A DNA stretch of 29,660 bases from DASUBV01 sp035763085 (GTDB lineage: Bacteria; Actinomycetota; Actinomycetes; Streptosporangiales; Streptosporangiaceae). A program made the position numbers and the translations under genes. Shown piece by piece: positions 1 through 7,407 of this stretch. The DNA lies in contig DASUBV010000089.1 of the NCBI GenBank assembly GCA_035763085.1, forward strand, positions 1 through 29,660. Reading direction: 5' to 3'. Each line of letters opens with the position of its first letter. Position 1 is the first letter of the stretch. The notes under the pieces were generated by a model that made no database searches, had not been told where the DNA came from, and saw only the letters and a list, made by a program, of their open reading frames with translations.

Positions 1-378
1 CAGCCGGAGCTGTGGACCGACCGCCCTGCCGCCGCTGTCGCGTTCTACCAGGCAGCATTCGGCGCACGGGTCTTGCACCGGGTCGGTGAGGGCGACGAGA
101 TCGTAGCGCAGCTGGCGGTCGATGACGCCGCGTTCTGGGTGTCATCGGGCGGCGCGGACGGGCCGCGGTTCAGCCCGGCGGCGATCGGCGGCGCGACGGG
201 CCGGACGCTGCTGGTAGCCGACGATCCGGATGCGATGTTCGCCCGCGCGGTCGCCGCCGGCGCCACGGCCGCGGCCGAGATGGCCGACGAGCACGGCTGG
301 CGCCTGGGCCGGGTCGTCGATCCATTCGGTCACGAGTGGGAGATCGGCAAGCCACTCAGCACCTGGCCGCCTGCCTGA
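1..378 (+). CDS. VOC/glyoxalase-fold protein, 3' part (5' end outside window)
   Basis: The reading frame is open from base 1 to the TGA at 376-378, so this is the C-terminal 125 residues of a protein whose start lies upstream. It begins with a segment containing AVAFYQAAFGARVL, typical of the helix after the first strand in vicinal-oxygen-chelate proteins of the PhnB/glyoxalase/bleomycin-resistance type. It ends with VVDPFGHEWEIG, the characteristic closing strand with its conserved Glu. Members bind a metal or sequester a drug in a dimeric beta-alpha-beta-beta-beta fold; the substrate cannot be told from sequence. The internal TTG at 73 is an ordinary Leu codon, not a start. It is convergent with the next gene. 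Family assignment is firm; function is unknown. Confidence 0.85.
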   Translation, partial: QPELWTDRPAAAVAFYQAAFGARVLHRVGEGDEIVAQLAVDDAAFWVSSGGADGPRFSPAAIGGATGRTLLVADDPDAMFARAVAAGATAAAEMADEHGWRLGRVVDPFGHEWEIGKPLSTWPPA

Positions 379-404
379 TACTCACCGGCCGCCCCGCCAG
401 GCGC

Positions 405-418
405 CGGGCTCATGCCCG
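405..418. terminator. short hairpin between convergent genes
   Basis: CGGGC and GCCCG form a 5-bp stem around a TCAT loop, lying between the stop of the VOC gene (378) and the stop of the minus-strand nucleotidyltransferase (452). There is no U-tract. A bidirectional terminator role is inferred from position only. Confidence 0.3.
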
Positions 419-451
419 CGAGCGGTCAGCCACCGGGCAGCCCCGGGCGCT

Positions 452-1234
452 CTAGGCTACGGGCTCGGTGAGTTTGGCCAGGACCGCGGCGCCCAGCGGA
501 TTGCGCGGGCGCGGCTGCCCGGTGCGGTCCGCCCAGCGATCCAGCGCCGTGTCATACAACTCAGCCGTCGCCCGCAGCGACCGGCGCAGCTCAGCGGGCT
601 CGGACGAGACTGGCGCCGCCCCTTCGATGCGCCCCAGGTCGGCGGCATCGAGCTCACGGCAGGCGGACGGGCCCGCGGTCCCGAGCAGCGGCAGGACCCG
701 CGTGGTGAGCGTGTCCATCACCCCGTACCGCACCAGCCAGGTCTCGCCGTGCCGCAGCTTGCCGTGCAGATAGTTCAGCCAGGCCCAGGTGCCGCCGTCG
801 AACGCTGGAGCGTCGAACTCACGCGGCTGCAGGCTGGCCAGGTCGGACGTCAGCTGGTCCGCGACGCCTGCCTTGTCGACCAGCGCGCGGAACCCGCGGG
901 CCAGCACCGGCCAGGCGTGCACATGCTCCTCGTCGAGCGTGAGATCCAGCTCGGCCAGGCGGTCGTCCCAGCTCTGATACCGGTAGGGCCGCTGCCAGGC
1001 GGGCTCCTGCGCCCACGCCGCCGGGCGGCCCAGCACGATCGCGCTGATCTCCGCCCGGCGCTTCCACACCCCGTCGCGCTGGCCGGGCTCTGTCACCAGG
1101 ATCAGGTCCAGGTCAGAGTCTTCATCGGCGGCACCGCGAGCCAGCGAGCCGTAGACGACGGCGGCCCGGACCGCGGGCTCCGACTTTGCCCACTCCGCCG
1201 CCCTGGCGGCCATTTCCTCGGCCGGAATCGCCAT
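452..1234 (-). CDS. nucleotidyltransferase-domain protein (AadK/ANT-like)
   Basis: 260 residues. The N-terminal half carries the polymerase-beta nucleotidyltransferase signature: YGSLARG with Gly29-Ser30, then the metal-binding DSDLDL with Asp41 and Asp43, and a plausible third acidic residue near Asp97 in a LAELDLTLDEE segment. This fold transfers AMP or another NMP to small molecules, as in streptomycin and kanamycin adenylyltransferases, or to proteins. The C-terminal half is helical, with a WAWLNYLHGKLRHGETW segment resembling the substrate-binding helical domain of AadK-like and lincosamide enzymes. The length fits these enzymes. The ATG at 1234 has only a weak GGATGG ahead of it. It is divergent from the oxidoreductase operon. 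An aminoglycoside substrate is possible but unproven. Confidence 0.8.
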   Translation of the reverse strand: MAIPAEEMAARAAEWAKSEPAVRAAVVYGSLARGAADEDSDLDLILVTEPGQRDGVWKRRAEISAIVLGRPAAWAQEPAWQRPYRYQSWDDRLAELDLTLDEEHVHAWPVLARGFRALVDKAGVADQLTSDLASLQPREFDAPAFDGGTWAWLNYLHGKLRHGETWLVRYGVMDTLTTRVLPLLGTAGPSACRELDAADLGRIEGAAPVSSEPAELRRSLRATAELYDTALDRWADRTGQPRPRNPLGAAVLAKLTEPVA

Positions 1235-1306
1235 TCATCCATCCCGTCTGAACACGCCGATTGCCGTGAAGGGCACACTCACGACATTAGTGGCGTTGCG
1301 GCCGTG

Positions 1307-1340
1307 CGGCACGGCACGGCACGGCACCACACGGCACGGC
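1307..1340. repeat. CGGCA pentanucleotide tandem repeat
   Basis: Four perfect CGGCA units (1307-1326), one degenerate unit CCACA (1327-1331), then CGGCA and CGGC. It lies in the divergent intergenic region, ending 18 bp upstream of the -35 box of the MerR-type promoter. Confidence 0.85.
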
Positions 1341-1358
1341 GATGATCGCGATTCTCCC

Positions 1359-1389
1359 TTGACCTGTACCTGAGTACAGGGTCCATCCT
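1359..1389 (+). promoter_or_regulatory. MerR-type promoter with operator in a 19-bp spacer
   Basis: A -35 box TTGACC (1359-1364) and a -10-like CATCCT (1384-1389) are separated by 19 bp, the over-long spacing typical of promoters remodelled by MerR regulators. A perfect inverted repeat CCTGTAC-ctga-GTACAGG (1363-1369 and 1374-1380) sits in the spacer, the classic MerR operator position. The GTG start at 1397 is 8 nt past the -10 box, so the mRNA is probably leaderless. The MerR gene is the second gene of this transcript, so autoregulation is inferred. Confidence 0.8.
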
Positions 1390-1396
1390 GCGTGAG

Positions 1397-2356
1397 GTGA
1401 TCCTTGGTGTGACAATTCCGCAGCGCGCGACGCTCGCGGAAACCCTTGATGAGTTCGCCGCCGCAGAGGAGACGGGTGCCGGGAGCCTGTGGTTCTCTCA
1501 GCCGCCGGGCGGGCTGGATGCCCTGACGGTGCTGGCGCTGGCCGCAGGCCGTACGCGGGCCGCCCGGCTGGGGACGGCAGTACTCCCGACGTTCCCGTCA
1601 CATCCGCTGCTGACAGCGCGGGCCGTCCAGACCGCGGCTGCGGCCGCGCCCGGGCGGATCGTGCTGGGGGTGGGCGCCGGGCATCGGGCCTGGGTCGAGC
1701 ATGAGTACGGGCAGCGGTTCGACCGGCCCGTGCATCATGTGACCGAGTGGGTCGCCACCGTCCGCCGCCTGCTGGCCGGCGAGGCTCTCGCCGCGTCGGA
1801 CAACGCTTTCGGCCTCACCGTGGCAGGCTCCGGCGCGACGACCGAGGTGCCCATCGTCGTGGCGGGGACCGGCCCCCGGATGCTGTCAGCCGCCGGTCGC
1901 ATCGCGGACGGGGTGCTGACCTGGATGTGCGACGAGGCCTACCTCGCCGAGGTGGTATTCCCGGCAGTAGCACGCGGCGCCGCCGACGCCGGGCGCCCGG
2001 CGCCGCCAGTGATCGCCGGAGTGCTGATCTGCGTATCAGATCACCCTGACGAGGCGCGCGCCGCGCTGGCGCCGCGGCTGGCTCCCCTCGGCAGGTATGA
2101 CTCCTACCGGGCGGTGCTGTCGCACGGCGCTCCTGCGCCACGACCGCCAGTGGATGTCAGCGTGATCGGCGCCGAAGCCGACGTCGCCGCCGCGCTCGGC
2201 CGGCTGGCGGCGGCCGGAGTGTCCGAGGTGGTCGCCGTCGTGCTGCCCGATCCCGCAGACCCGGCCGGCTCCGCCGCGCGGGCCCGGCGGCTGCTGGCCG
2301 CCATGGCAGCGCAGCAGCCACCGCAGGCAGCAGTCCGGCCGGGCCGGGAAAGCTGA
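1397..2356 (+). CDS. LLM-class flavin/F420-dependent oxidoreductase
   Basis: 319 residues with the luciferase-like monooxygenase TIM-barrel pattern. The N-terminal MILGVTIPQ strand is followed by an AAEETGAGSLWFSQ segment, then RLGTAVLPTFPSHPLLTARA, where alkanal monooxygenase-like and F420-dependent enzymes place their conserved strand and helix. GRIVLGVGAGHR and VPIVVAGTGPRML follow; the second is the phosphate/cofactor-binding loop of the family. Such enzymes use F420 or FMNH2 for hydride transfer or monooxygenation; in actinobacteria this subgroup is most often F420-dependent. The substrate is unknown. The GTG at 1397 is the first in-frame start and fits a leaderless transcript from the MerR-type promoter. 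The stop is 8 nt before the merR-type gene, so the two form an operon. It may detoxify the compound sensed by that regulator. Confidence 0.88.
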   Translation: MILGVTIPQRATLAETLDEFAAAEETGAGSLWFSQPPGGLDALTVLALAAGRTRAARLGTAVLPTFPSHPLLTARAVQTAAAAAPGRIVLGVGAGHRAWVEHEYGQRFDRPVHHVTEWVATVRRLLAGEALAASDNAFGLTVAGSGATTEVPIVVAGTGPRMLSAAGRIADGVLTWMCDEAYLAEVVFPAVARGAADAGRPAPPVIAGVLICVSDHPDEARAALAPRLAPLGRYDSYRAVLSHGAPAPRPPVDVSVIGAEADVAAALGRLAAAGVSEVVAVVLPDPADPAGSAARARRLLAAMAAQQPPQAAVRPGRES

Positions 2357-2364
2357 GGCAAAGC

Positions 2365-2736
2365 ATGAAAACCCAGGACGACCCGGCCGAGCACACCAGC
2401 GGCCGGGCCCGGTGGCTGCGCTCGGGCCAGGTAGCCGCCGCCGCAGGTGTCAACGTCCAGACGCTCCGCTTCTACGAGCGACGCGGGCTGCTCACGCCGC
2501 CCCCGCGCAGCGCCGCCGGTCACCGCGAATACCCGGCACACACCGTCACGCTGCTGTCCATGATCAAAACCGCTCAGCGGCTCGGCCTGAGCCTCGACGA
2601 GATCGCCGGCCTCCTCGCCTCCGGCCCGGGTCCCGACAGCATCCCGTCCATCGCTCAACGGAAGGTCGCCGAGATCGACGCGCAGATCACCCAGCTCACC
2701 GCCATCCGCGACGTGCTCACCAGCTACATCCGGTAA
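2365..2736 (+). CDS. MerR-family transcriptional regulator (short, Cys-free)
   Basis: 123 residues. The N-terminal winged helix spans about residues 17-85: LRSGQVAAAAGVNVQTLRFY is the first helix-turn-helix, followed by the ERRGLLTPP wing and a GHREY strand typical of MerR proteins. A dimerisation helix containing KVAEIDAQITQL follows. The protein ends soon afterwards and contains no cysteine, so it is not a Hg/Zn/Cu-type metal sensor using thiols; the effector is unknown. A GAGG Shine-Dalgarno overlaps the gap after the oxidoreductase stop. The promoter at 1359-1389 has the matching operator geometry, so it most likely controls its own operon. It is convergent with the MFS gene. Confidence 0.9.
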   Translation: MKTQDDPAEHTSGRARWLRSGQVAAAAGVNVQTLRFYERRGLLTPPPRSAAGHREYPAHTVTLLSMIKTAQRLGLSLDEIAGLLASGPGPDSIPSIAQRKVAEIDAQITQLTAIRDVLTSYIR

Positions 2737-2748
2737 CTCAGGTACAAG
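2736..2748. promoter_or_regulatory. second copy of part of the MerR operator after merR
   Basis: ACTCAGGTACAAG directly after the merR-type stop codon matches 12 of 13 bases of ACTCAGGTACAGG, the reverse complement of most of the operator at 1363-1380. The left half of the site is not conserved. It may be a weak second binding site or a chance match; no promoter is evident here. Confidence 0.35.
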
Positions 2749-2751
2749 AAA

Positions 2752-2767
2752 CCGCCGAGTCCGGCGG
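2752..2767. terminator. hairpin between convergent merR and MFS genes
   Basis: CCGCCG and CGGCGG form a 6-bp stem with an AGTC loop, in the 49-nt gap between the two converging stop codons. There is no U-tract. A bidirectional terminator is likely. Confidence 0.55.
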
Positions 2768-2785
2768 ACGAACGGGATGCTCCGT

Positions 2786-4264
2786 TCAGGCCAGGTCGCG
2801 CCGGGCCAGCAGGGCGATGACCCCCGCCCAGGCCAGCGCGGCCGCCACGCCCAGCCCGTGCAGCCCGGCCGTGAAGTGGCCGGACGCGGCGGGCGAGCCG
2901 GCCACGGCGCCGAAGATTGCTACGCCCAGCGCTGTCCCGGCCTGCCGCGCCGTGTTGTTGATGCCGCTGGCCAGGCCGGACTGCCCGGCGGGCACGGCGC
3001 GGATCGCGGTGGCCACTACCGGCGCGTTGAACAAGCCGAGGCCGAGGCCGACGCCGAGCAGCGCCGGCAGCAGCTGCAGGTAGGGCGAGGCGGGAGTGAC
3101 CGCCAGCATGCTCAGCTGCCCGGCCGCGGCCAGCACCGCGCCGGCCAGCAGCGCGGGGCGCGGCCCGGACCGGGCGGTGAGCCGGCCGGCCAGCGGGGAC
3201 AGCACGGCCAGCGGCACGAACAGCGGCAGCATCATCAGCCCCGCCGTCAGCGCGCTCACGCCGCGCACCGACTGCAGGTACCGGGTCAGCACGAACAGCA
3301 GGCCGTTGCTGGTCAGGTTCATCACCAGCGCGGCTGTGTTGGCGACCCGGAACCGGGGGCTGCTGAGCACCGTCAGCGGCAGCAGCGGCTCGGGGGCGCG
3401 CCGCTCGGCGAGCACGAACCCGGCCGCGGCCAGCACGGCGAGCGCCCCGGCGGCGGCCACGATCAGCGGGGCCTGGCCGTCGCCGGCGGAGATCACCGCG
3501 TAGACGAGAGCAGCCAGGGCGACGGTGACCAGGACCAGGCCGCGCACGTCCAGCCGCCGCCCCGGCGCAGTCGTCGCACCCTGCTCCGCCACCCGGTCCG
3601 GCCGGGCCTCATGGCCCCCCGGCGCCCGGACCCAGGCCAGCACGCCGGCCAGGCAGGCCGCCACCACCGGAGGGTTGATCCAGAACACCGCTCGCCAGCC
3701 CGCCGTCGTCACCAGCAGCCCGCCGAGCAGCGGGCCCGCCGGGAGCGCCAGCGCCGACACCCCGGCCCACACGCCGAACGCCCGGGCCTGATCCGCGCGA
3801 GCAGGGTAAGCGTGCGCGATCGCGGCCATGCTGCCGGGCAGCAGCAGCGCAGCTCCCACACCCTGCCCGGCCCGTGCGGCCACCAGCGCAGCCACCGCCG
3901 GAGCGACCGCACACCCGGCCGATGCCGCCCCGAACAGGACCAGCCCGGCCAGGACCGCGCGCCGGTGCCCGATCCGGTCCCCCAGCGTGCCGCCGATGAG
4001 CAGCAGGCTGGCCAGCGCGACCGTGTAGCCGTCCACGACCCACTGCACGCCGGCCGTGCCGGTGCGCAGCCCGGTCGTGATGGCCGGAACCGCCACGTTG
4101 ACCACGGTCACGTCCAGCAGGACCAGGAACATGCCCGCGCACATGACCAGCAGGACCAGCCCCGGCCGGGCCGGGGCCGCCGGGCCGGACGACAGCCGCT
4201 GGCGGGGCGCAGCGGGGTAGCCGAGCTCGTTACTCGTTGTCTTCGATGTCACGCCCTCCAGCAT
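2786..4264 (-). CDS. MFS drug exporter, DHA2 (14-TM, EmrB/QacA-like) family
   Basis: 492 residues, the usual size for 14-helix DHA2 exporters. After a short cytoplasmic N-terminus the first membrane helix runs into LDVTVVNVAVPAI, the family-specific motif at the end of TM1. GDRIGHRRAV is MFS motif A between TM2 and TM3, and AGQGVGAALLLPG followed by GPLLGGLL matches the antiporter motif C region. The second half carries AGRLTARSGPR, a motif-A-like loop. These proteins use proton antiport to expel cationic or lipophilic drugs across the cytoplasmic membrane. The ATG at 4264 is 53 bp from the divergent ArsR-type regulator, which probably represses it. The substrate is unknown. Confidence 0.92.
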   Translation of the reverse strand: MLEGVTSKTTSNELGYPAAPRQRLSSGPAAPARPGLVLLVMCAGMFLVLLDVTVVNVAVPAITTGLRTGTAGVQWVVDGYTVALASLLLIGGTLGDRIGHRRAVLAGLVLFGAASAGCAVAPAVAALVAARAGQGVGAALLLPGSMAAIAHAYPARADQARAFGVWAGVSALALPAGPLLGGLLVTTAGWRAVFWINPPVVAACLAGVLAWVRAPGGHEARPDRVAEQGATTAPGRRLDVRGLVLVTVALAALVYAVISAGDGQAPLIVAAAGALAVLAAAGFVLAERRAPEPLLPLTVLSSPRFRVANTAALVMNLTSNGLLFVLTRYLQSVRGVSALTAGLMMLPLFVPLAVLSPLAGRLTARSGPRPALLAGAVLAAAGQLSMLAVTPASPYLQLLPALLGVGLGLGLFNAPVVATAIRAVPAGQSGLASGINNTARQAGTALGVAIFGAVAGSPAASGHFTAGLHGLGVAAALAWAGVIALLARRDLA

Positions 4265-4317
4265 CAGGCACCGTTAATTCCATGGGGGTGGAAGCGTTGC
4301 CGCGCGATACTGGGGGC

Positions 4318-5106
4318 ATGACCGGAGCGAGCACCCCCGGCGGCGACGTGGACGTGGCCCGTGTGGCCGCCCTGTTCGCCGACCCGACCCGGGCGCGGGT
4401 GCTGACCGCGCTGGGCGATGGCCGCGCGCTGCCCGCCAGCGTGCTGGCCGCCGAGGCGGGCGTCACGCCGCAGGCCGCCAGCACCCAGCTGGCCCGGCTG
4501 CAGTACGCCGGGCTGCTCGCCGTCGAGCGGTCCGGCCGGCACCGCTACTACCGGCTGGCTTCCGCGCACGTCGCGACGGTCCTGGAGGCGCTGGCGCTGC
4601 TCGCCCCGATGCAGCCGGTCCGGTCGCTGCGGCACAGCACCCGCGCCGCCGCGCTGCGGTCGGCCCGGAGCTGCTACGACCACCTGGCCGGCCGGCTGGG
4701 CGTGCAGGTCACCCAGGCCCTGATCGACCGCGAGGTCCTCATCCCGGCCGACGGGATCCGCGACACCCGGCGGCGGCCCGGCGATCAGCTGGCCAGCCAG
4801 CTCCCCGAGCACCCCTACTCCCTTGGCTCCGCCGCCGGGCCGGTGCTGGCCGGCCTCGGCGTCCCGGCCCGGGCCTTGGCCGGAGACTGCCGGTCACGTC
4901 GGCCGCTGCTGCGGTTCTGCGTCGACTGGAGCGAGCAGCATCATCACCTGGCGGGCCGGCTCGGCGCGGAACTGCTGACCGCGATGGTCACCGCCGGCTG
5001 GATCGTCCGGCTGCCGCGTCAGCGCGCGCTCCGGGTCACCCCCGCGGGCGAGCAGGCGCTGCGCGCGCACCTCGGGGTCAGCGTGGAAGAAAAGTCTCAC
5101 CAGTAA
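4318..5106 (+). CDS. ArsR-type winged-helix regulator with duplicated C-terminal motif
   Basis: 262 residues from the ATG at 4318. Residues 12-95 form an ArsR/SmtB-like winged helix: LFADPTRARVLTAL, then LAAEAGVTPQAASTQLARLQ as recognition helix, then the RSGRHRYYRL wing. The C-terminal half, longer than in classical ArsR proteins, contains the segment HLAGRLG twice (residues 122-128 and 210-216), each preceded by a Cys-X-Asp element (Cys119/Asp121 and Cys201/Asp203) and extra His residues. This suggests an internal duplication that may bind a ligand or metal. The chosen ATG has a -10-like GATACT 7 nt upstream (4306-4311) and no Shine-Dalgarno; an in-frame ATG at 4282 is the alternative. It is divergent from the MFS exporter, so control of that gene is likely. 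Confidence 0.85.
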   Translation: MTGASTPGGDVDVARVAALFADPTRARVLTALGDGRALPASVLAAEAGVTPQAASTQLARLQYAGLLAVERSGRHRYYRLASAHVATVLEALALLAPMQPVRSLRHSTRAAALRSARSCYDHLAGRLGVQVTQALIDREVLIPADGIRDTRRRPGDQLASQLPEHPYSLGSAAGPVLAGLGVPARALAGDCRSRRPLLRFCVDWSEQHHHLAGRLGAELLTAMVTAGWIVRLPRQRALRVTPAGEQALRAHLGVSVEEKSHQ

Positions 5107-5266
5107 CGAGAAAGCCGTCCCACCGTGGCGCCGACACCGGCAGCGCATGACCGGGATGACGGGCGTGGCCAGGGCCTGGGTCCAGCCGGGCGCCTCCTGC
5201 CGGGTCCGGCCGAAGGCTCTTGCTGTTATCAGGCCGGGTAGCTGGCCGGCATGGCTGCGCGGTCCG

Positions 5267-5290
5267 GACGCCGGGGCGGCTGCGGGCGTC
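5267..5290 (-). terminator. possible hairpin at the 3' end of the esterase gene
   Basis: GACGCC (5267-5272) and GGCGTC (5285-5290) pair across a 12-nt loop, overlapping the first two bases of the esterase stop codon. The 182-nt gap between the converging ArsR-type and esterase genes holds no other clear structure. There is no U-tract. Confidence 0.3.
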
Positions 5291-7028
5291 AGGGACGCGG
5301 GGTAATGCGGTCCCAGAAGGCGCAGTTGTGCACGGTGGCGAGCGCCGACACCGGCATCATCTCGCTGTCGCCGGCGGCCTGCATCGACATCTCGGCGCGG
5401 GACTGGCCGAATTCCGGCCACGGCAGCGTGCCGCGGGCGCTCGGGTTCCGGTACCGGGCGAAGGCGGCTACCTCGGCGATCTCCTGGTTCTGCAGCGCCT
5501 GCTGGTCGGCGTCGAGACCGGGCCGGACGGTGCCGAGAAACCAGCCGCCGACATGCGCGGCACCGCCGGGCGTGTCCGGGACCCGGGGCGCGGTGTAAGG
5601 CGGCAGGTCGGCATCGTCGATCTCGTAGGCGTAGACCGGCATCCAGCGGGCCATGGCCGCGTCCATGGCCAGTGCCGGGCAGATCGTGTCGGAGTCGGCG
5701 GCCAGCGTCCGGAAGGCGATCTGCGCCGAGCCGTAATGCGCCAGCGGGTACCGGGCCAGGACCTGCGGCGCCCAGGAGCCGTACTCCATCCCGACGAGCT
5801 GCTGATACCGGGCGCGGGTGCCCGGCCAGCCGGACAGGTCCTCATCCCGGCCGGTGCCGGCCATCACCGGCACCCGGCTGAGCTTCCCGGTCGCCAGTGC
5901 CGTGCGCAGCGTCACGGTGAGCGTCGAGCCGTTGATGGTCGGCGCGATCGTGCCAGCCCCGCCGAACTGGTAGCCGTCGCCCGGGCTGTCCGATGCGCGG
6001 GTGAGGCGCGCAGCGGGAACATGCCGCAGGCAGCGGGCCACGCTGGCGGTGCCGGGGCCGCAGCCCACCACCGCGGCGAAGCGGGCCCCGGCCCGGTCCG
6101 CCCGGGCCTGCGAGGGCAGCGCCGACTTGCAGTCCTGGGTCTCGATGTCCTCGTTGGGGGCCCGCGACGGCGCTGGGGTGCCGAGCAGGGTGTTGTACTG
6201 CCCGCTCTCGGTGATCGCGCCGCCGAACAGGCCGCGCGCCGTGGGCGAGGCGAGCTGGTCACAGACGCTCGAGCCGCCCGCCGACTCGCCGAAGATGGTC
6301 ACGCTGGCCGGGTTGCCGCCGAAGGCTGCGATGTTGGCATGCACCCAGCGCAGGGCGGCCTGCTGGTCCTCCAGGCCGTAGTCGCCGGCATGCGGGCCCA
6401 GCGCCGAGTTGGCCAGGAACCCGAAGATGCCGAGCCGGTAGTTGACCGACACCACCACGACATGGCCCCTGGCGGCCAGCACCGAGTAGTCGCCGTTGCC
6501 CGAGCCGGTGAAGAACCCGCCGCCGTGGATGTGCACCAGCACCGGCAGGCTGGCGCTCAGTGACGCCGCCCGCGGTGCCCAGATGTTGAGGTAGAGGCAG
6601 TTCTCGCTGGTGCCCTTCGCCGGGCCGCCGTCCTGGTCGGGCCAGGGCTGGATGCACCGGGCGGCATAGGCCGTCGCATTCAGCGTCTTGTGCCAGCGGG
6701 CGTGCGGCTGCGGTGCCTGCCAGCGGAGCTGCCCGACCGGCGGGGCGGCGTACGGGATGCCGCGCCACTGCCGGGCGCCCCCGGCCTCGAAGCCGCACAC
6801 CAGCCCGCCGGCCGTCCGCACCGTCGTCCCGGCCGCGCACGGAACGGCGGCCCCGGCCGACACGGCCCGGACCGCCGAGATCGTGCCGATGGCGACGACG
6901 AAGGCGACAGCGACTGCCCAGAACTTGGACCAGCGCCACAGCCGGGCGCGGGTGCCGCCGGGCGGGGGCGCCTGCCAGTCGAGCTGCGGCGCGCCAGGGT
7001 CTCCGGCGGGCGGCACGCTAGTGAGCAT
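5289..7028 (-). CDS. type-B carboxylesterase/lipase, membrane-anchored or secreted
   Basis: 579 residues of the alpha/beta-hydrolase type-B esterase family (p-nitrobenzyl esterase relatives). Visible signatures are IPYAAPPVGQLRW, SENCLYLNIW, the oxyanion loop HIHGGGFF (His168-Gly171), VVVSVNYRLG and the nucleophile elbow GESAGG with Ser249. The probable acid is Glu396 in GTGRDEDLSG, and the catalytic His is His492 in GGAAHVGGWFLG. The C-terminus has the usual NCAFWD. A single hydrophobic segment (about residues 36-60) follows a basic stretch after a 30-residue Pro-rich N-terminus, giving an uncleaved anchor or a signal peptide with a long n-region, so it acts outside the cytoplasm. A GGAGG ribosome site (7033-7037) sits 4 nt before the ATG. 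It hydrolyses carboxylic esters; the natural substrate is unknown. Confidence 0.92.
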   Translation of the reverse strand: MLTSVPPAGDPGAPQLDWQAPPPGGTRARLWRWSKFWAVAVAFVVAIGTISAVRAVSAGAAVPCAAGTTVRTAGGLVCGFEAGGARQWRGIPYAAPPVGQLRWQAPQPHARWHKTLNATAYAARCIQPWPDQDGGPAKGTSENCLYLNIWAPRAASLSASLPVLVHIHGGGFFTGSGNGDYSVLAARGHVVVVSVNYRLGIFGFLANSALGPHAGDYGLEDQQAALRWVHANIAAFGGNPASVTIFGESAGGSSVCDQLASPTARGLFGGAITESGQYNTLLGTPAPSRAPNEDIETQDCKSALPSQARADRAGARFAAVVGCGPGTASVARCLRHVPAARLTRASDSPGDGYQFGGAGTIAPTINGSTLTVTLRTALATGKLSRVPVMAGTGRDEDLSGWPGTRARYQQLVGMEYGSWAPQVLARYPLAHYGSAQIAFRTLAADSDTICPALAMDAAMARWMPVYAYEIDDADLPPYTAPRVPDTPGGAAHVGGWFLGTVRPGLDADQQALQNQEIAEVAAFARYRNPSARGTLPWPEFGQSRAEMSMQAAGDSEMMPVSALATVHNCAFWDRITPRP

Positions 7029-7204
7029 GCGGCCTCCGGCTAGCGCTATCCGCGCGTGCAGCCGACCGCCGCACTGCTCACCCCATACCGATCGCGCATG
7101 AACCCGGCCTCGCGGGCCTGATCAGCCGGCGCGTCTCGCCGGGATGGCCCCCTGCAGTCAGGGTGCGCTCGGCATGGTCAATTCACCAGGCAGCGGGAGA
7201 TAAC

Positions 7205-7216
7205 AATTCGAGAATT
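7205..7216. promoter_or_regulatory. AATTC-ga-GAATT inverted repeat in divergent intergenic region
   Basis: This 12-bp dyad lies in a locally AT-richer patch of the 379-nt gap (7029-7407) between the divergent esterase and AhpD-like genes. Apart from it and the two ribosome sites I see no clear -35/-10 pair in that gap. An operator role is a guess from symmetry and position. Confidence 0.25.
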
Positions 7217-7407
7217 TGGCCAGAAGATGACCATTGAATCCGGTGCCGGCGACCTCCGGCCGACCGTGACCAGGCAGTCCGCCGTCGCCGGACCGCGCGG
7301 GCCCCGGCGGGCCGGCCGGGAGACAAGCGTCACAGTCGCGGGTGTCACACTTCGTCAGGCGCGGTCCTCCTAGTGGTGTACCTGTCATCAACGCAAGGGA
7401 TGCACCC

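Noticed and set aside
5220..6563. 447-codon plus-strand frame over the esterase
   Set aside because: Antisense to a protein with complete esterase motifs; no domain visible.
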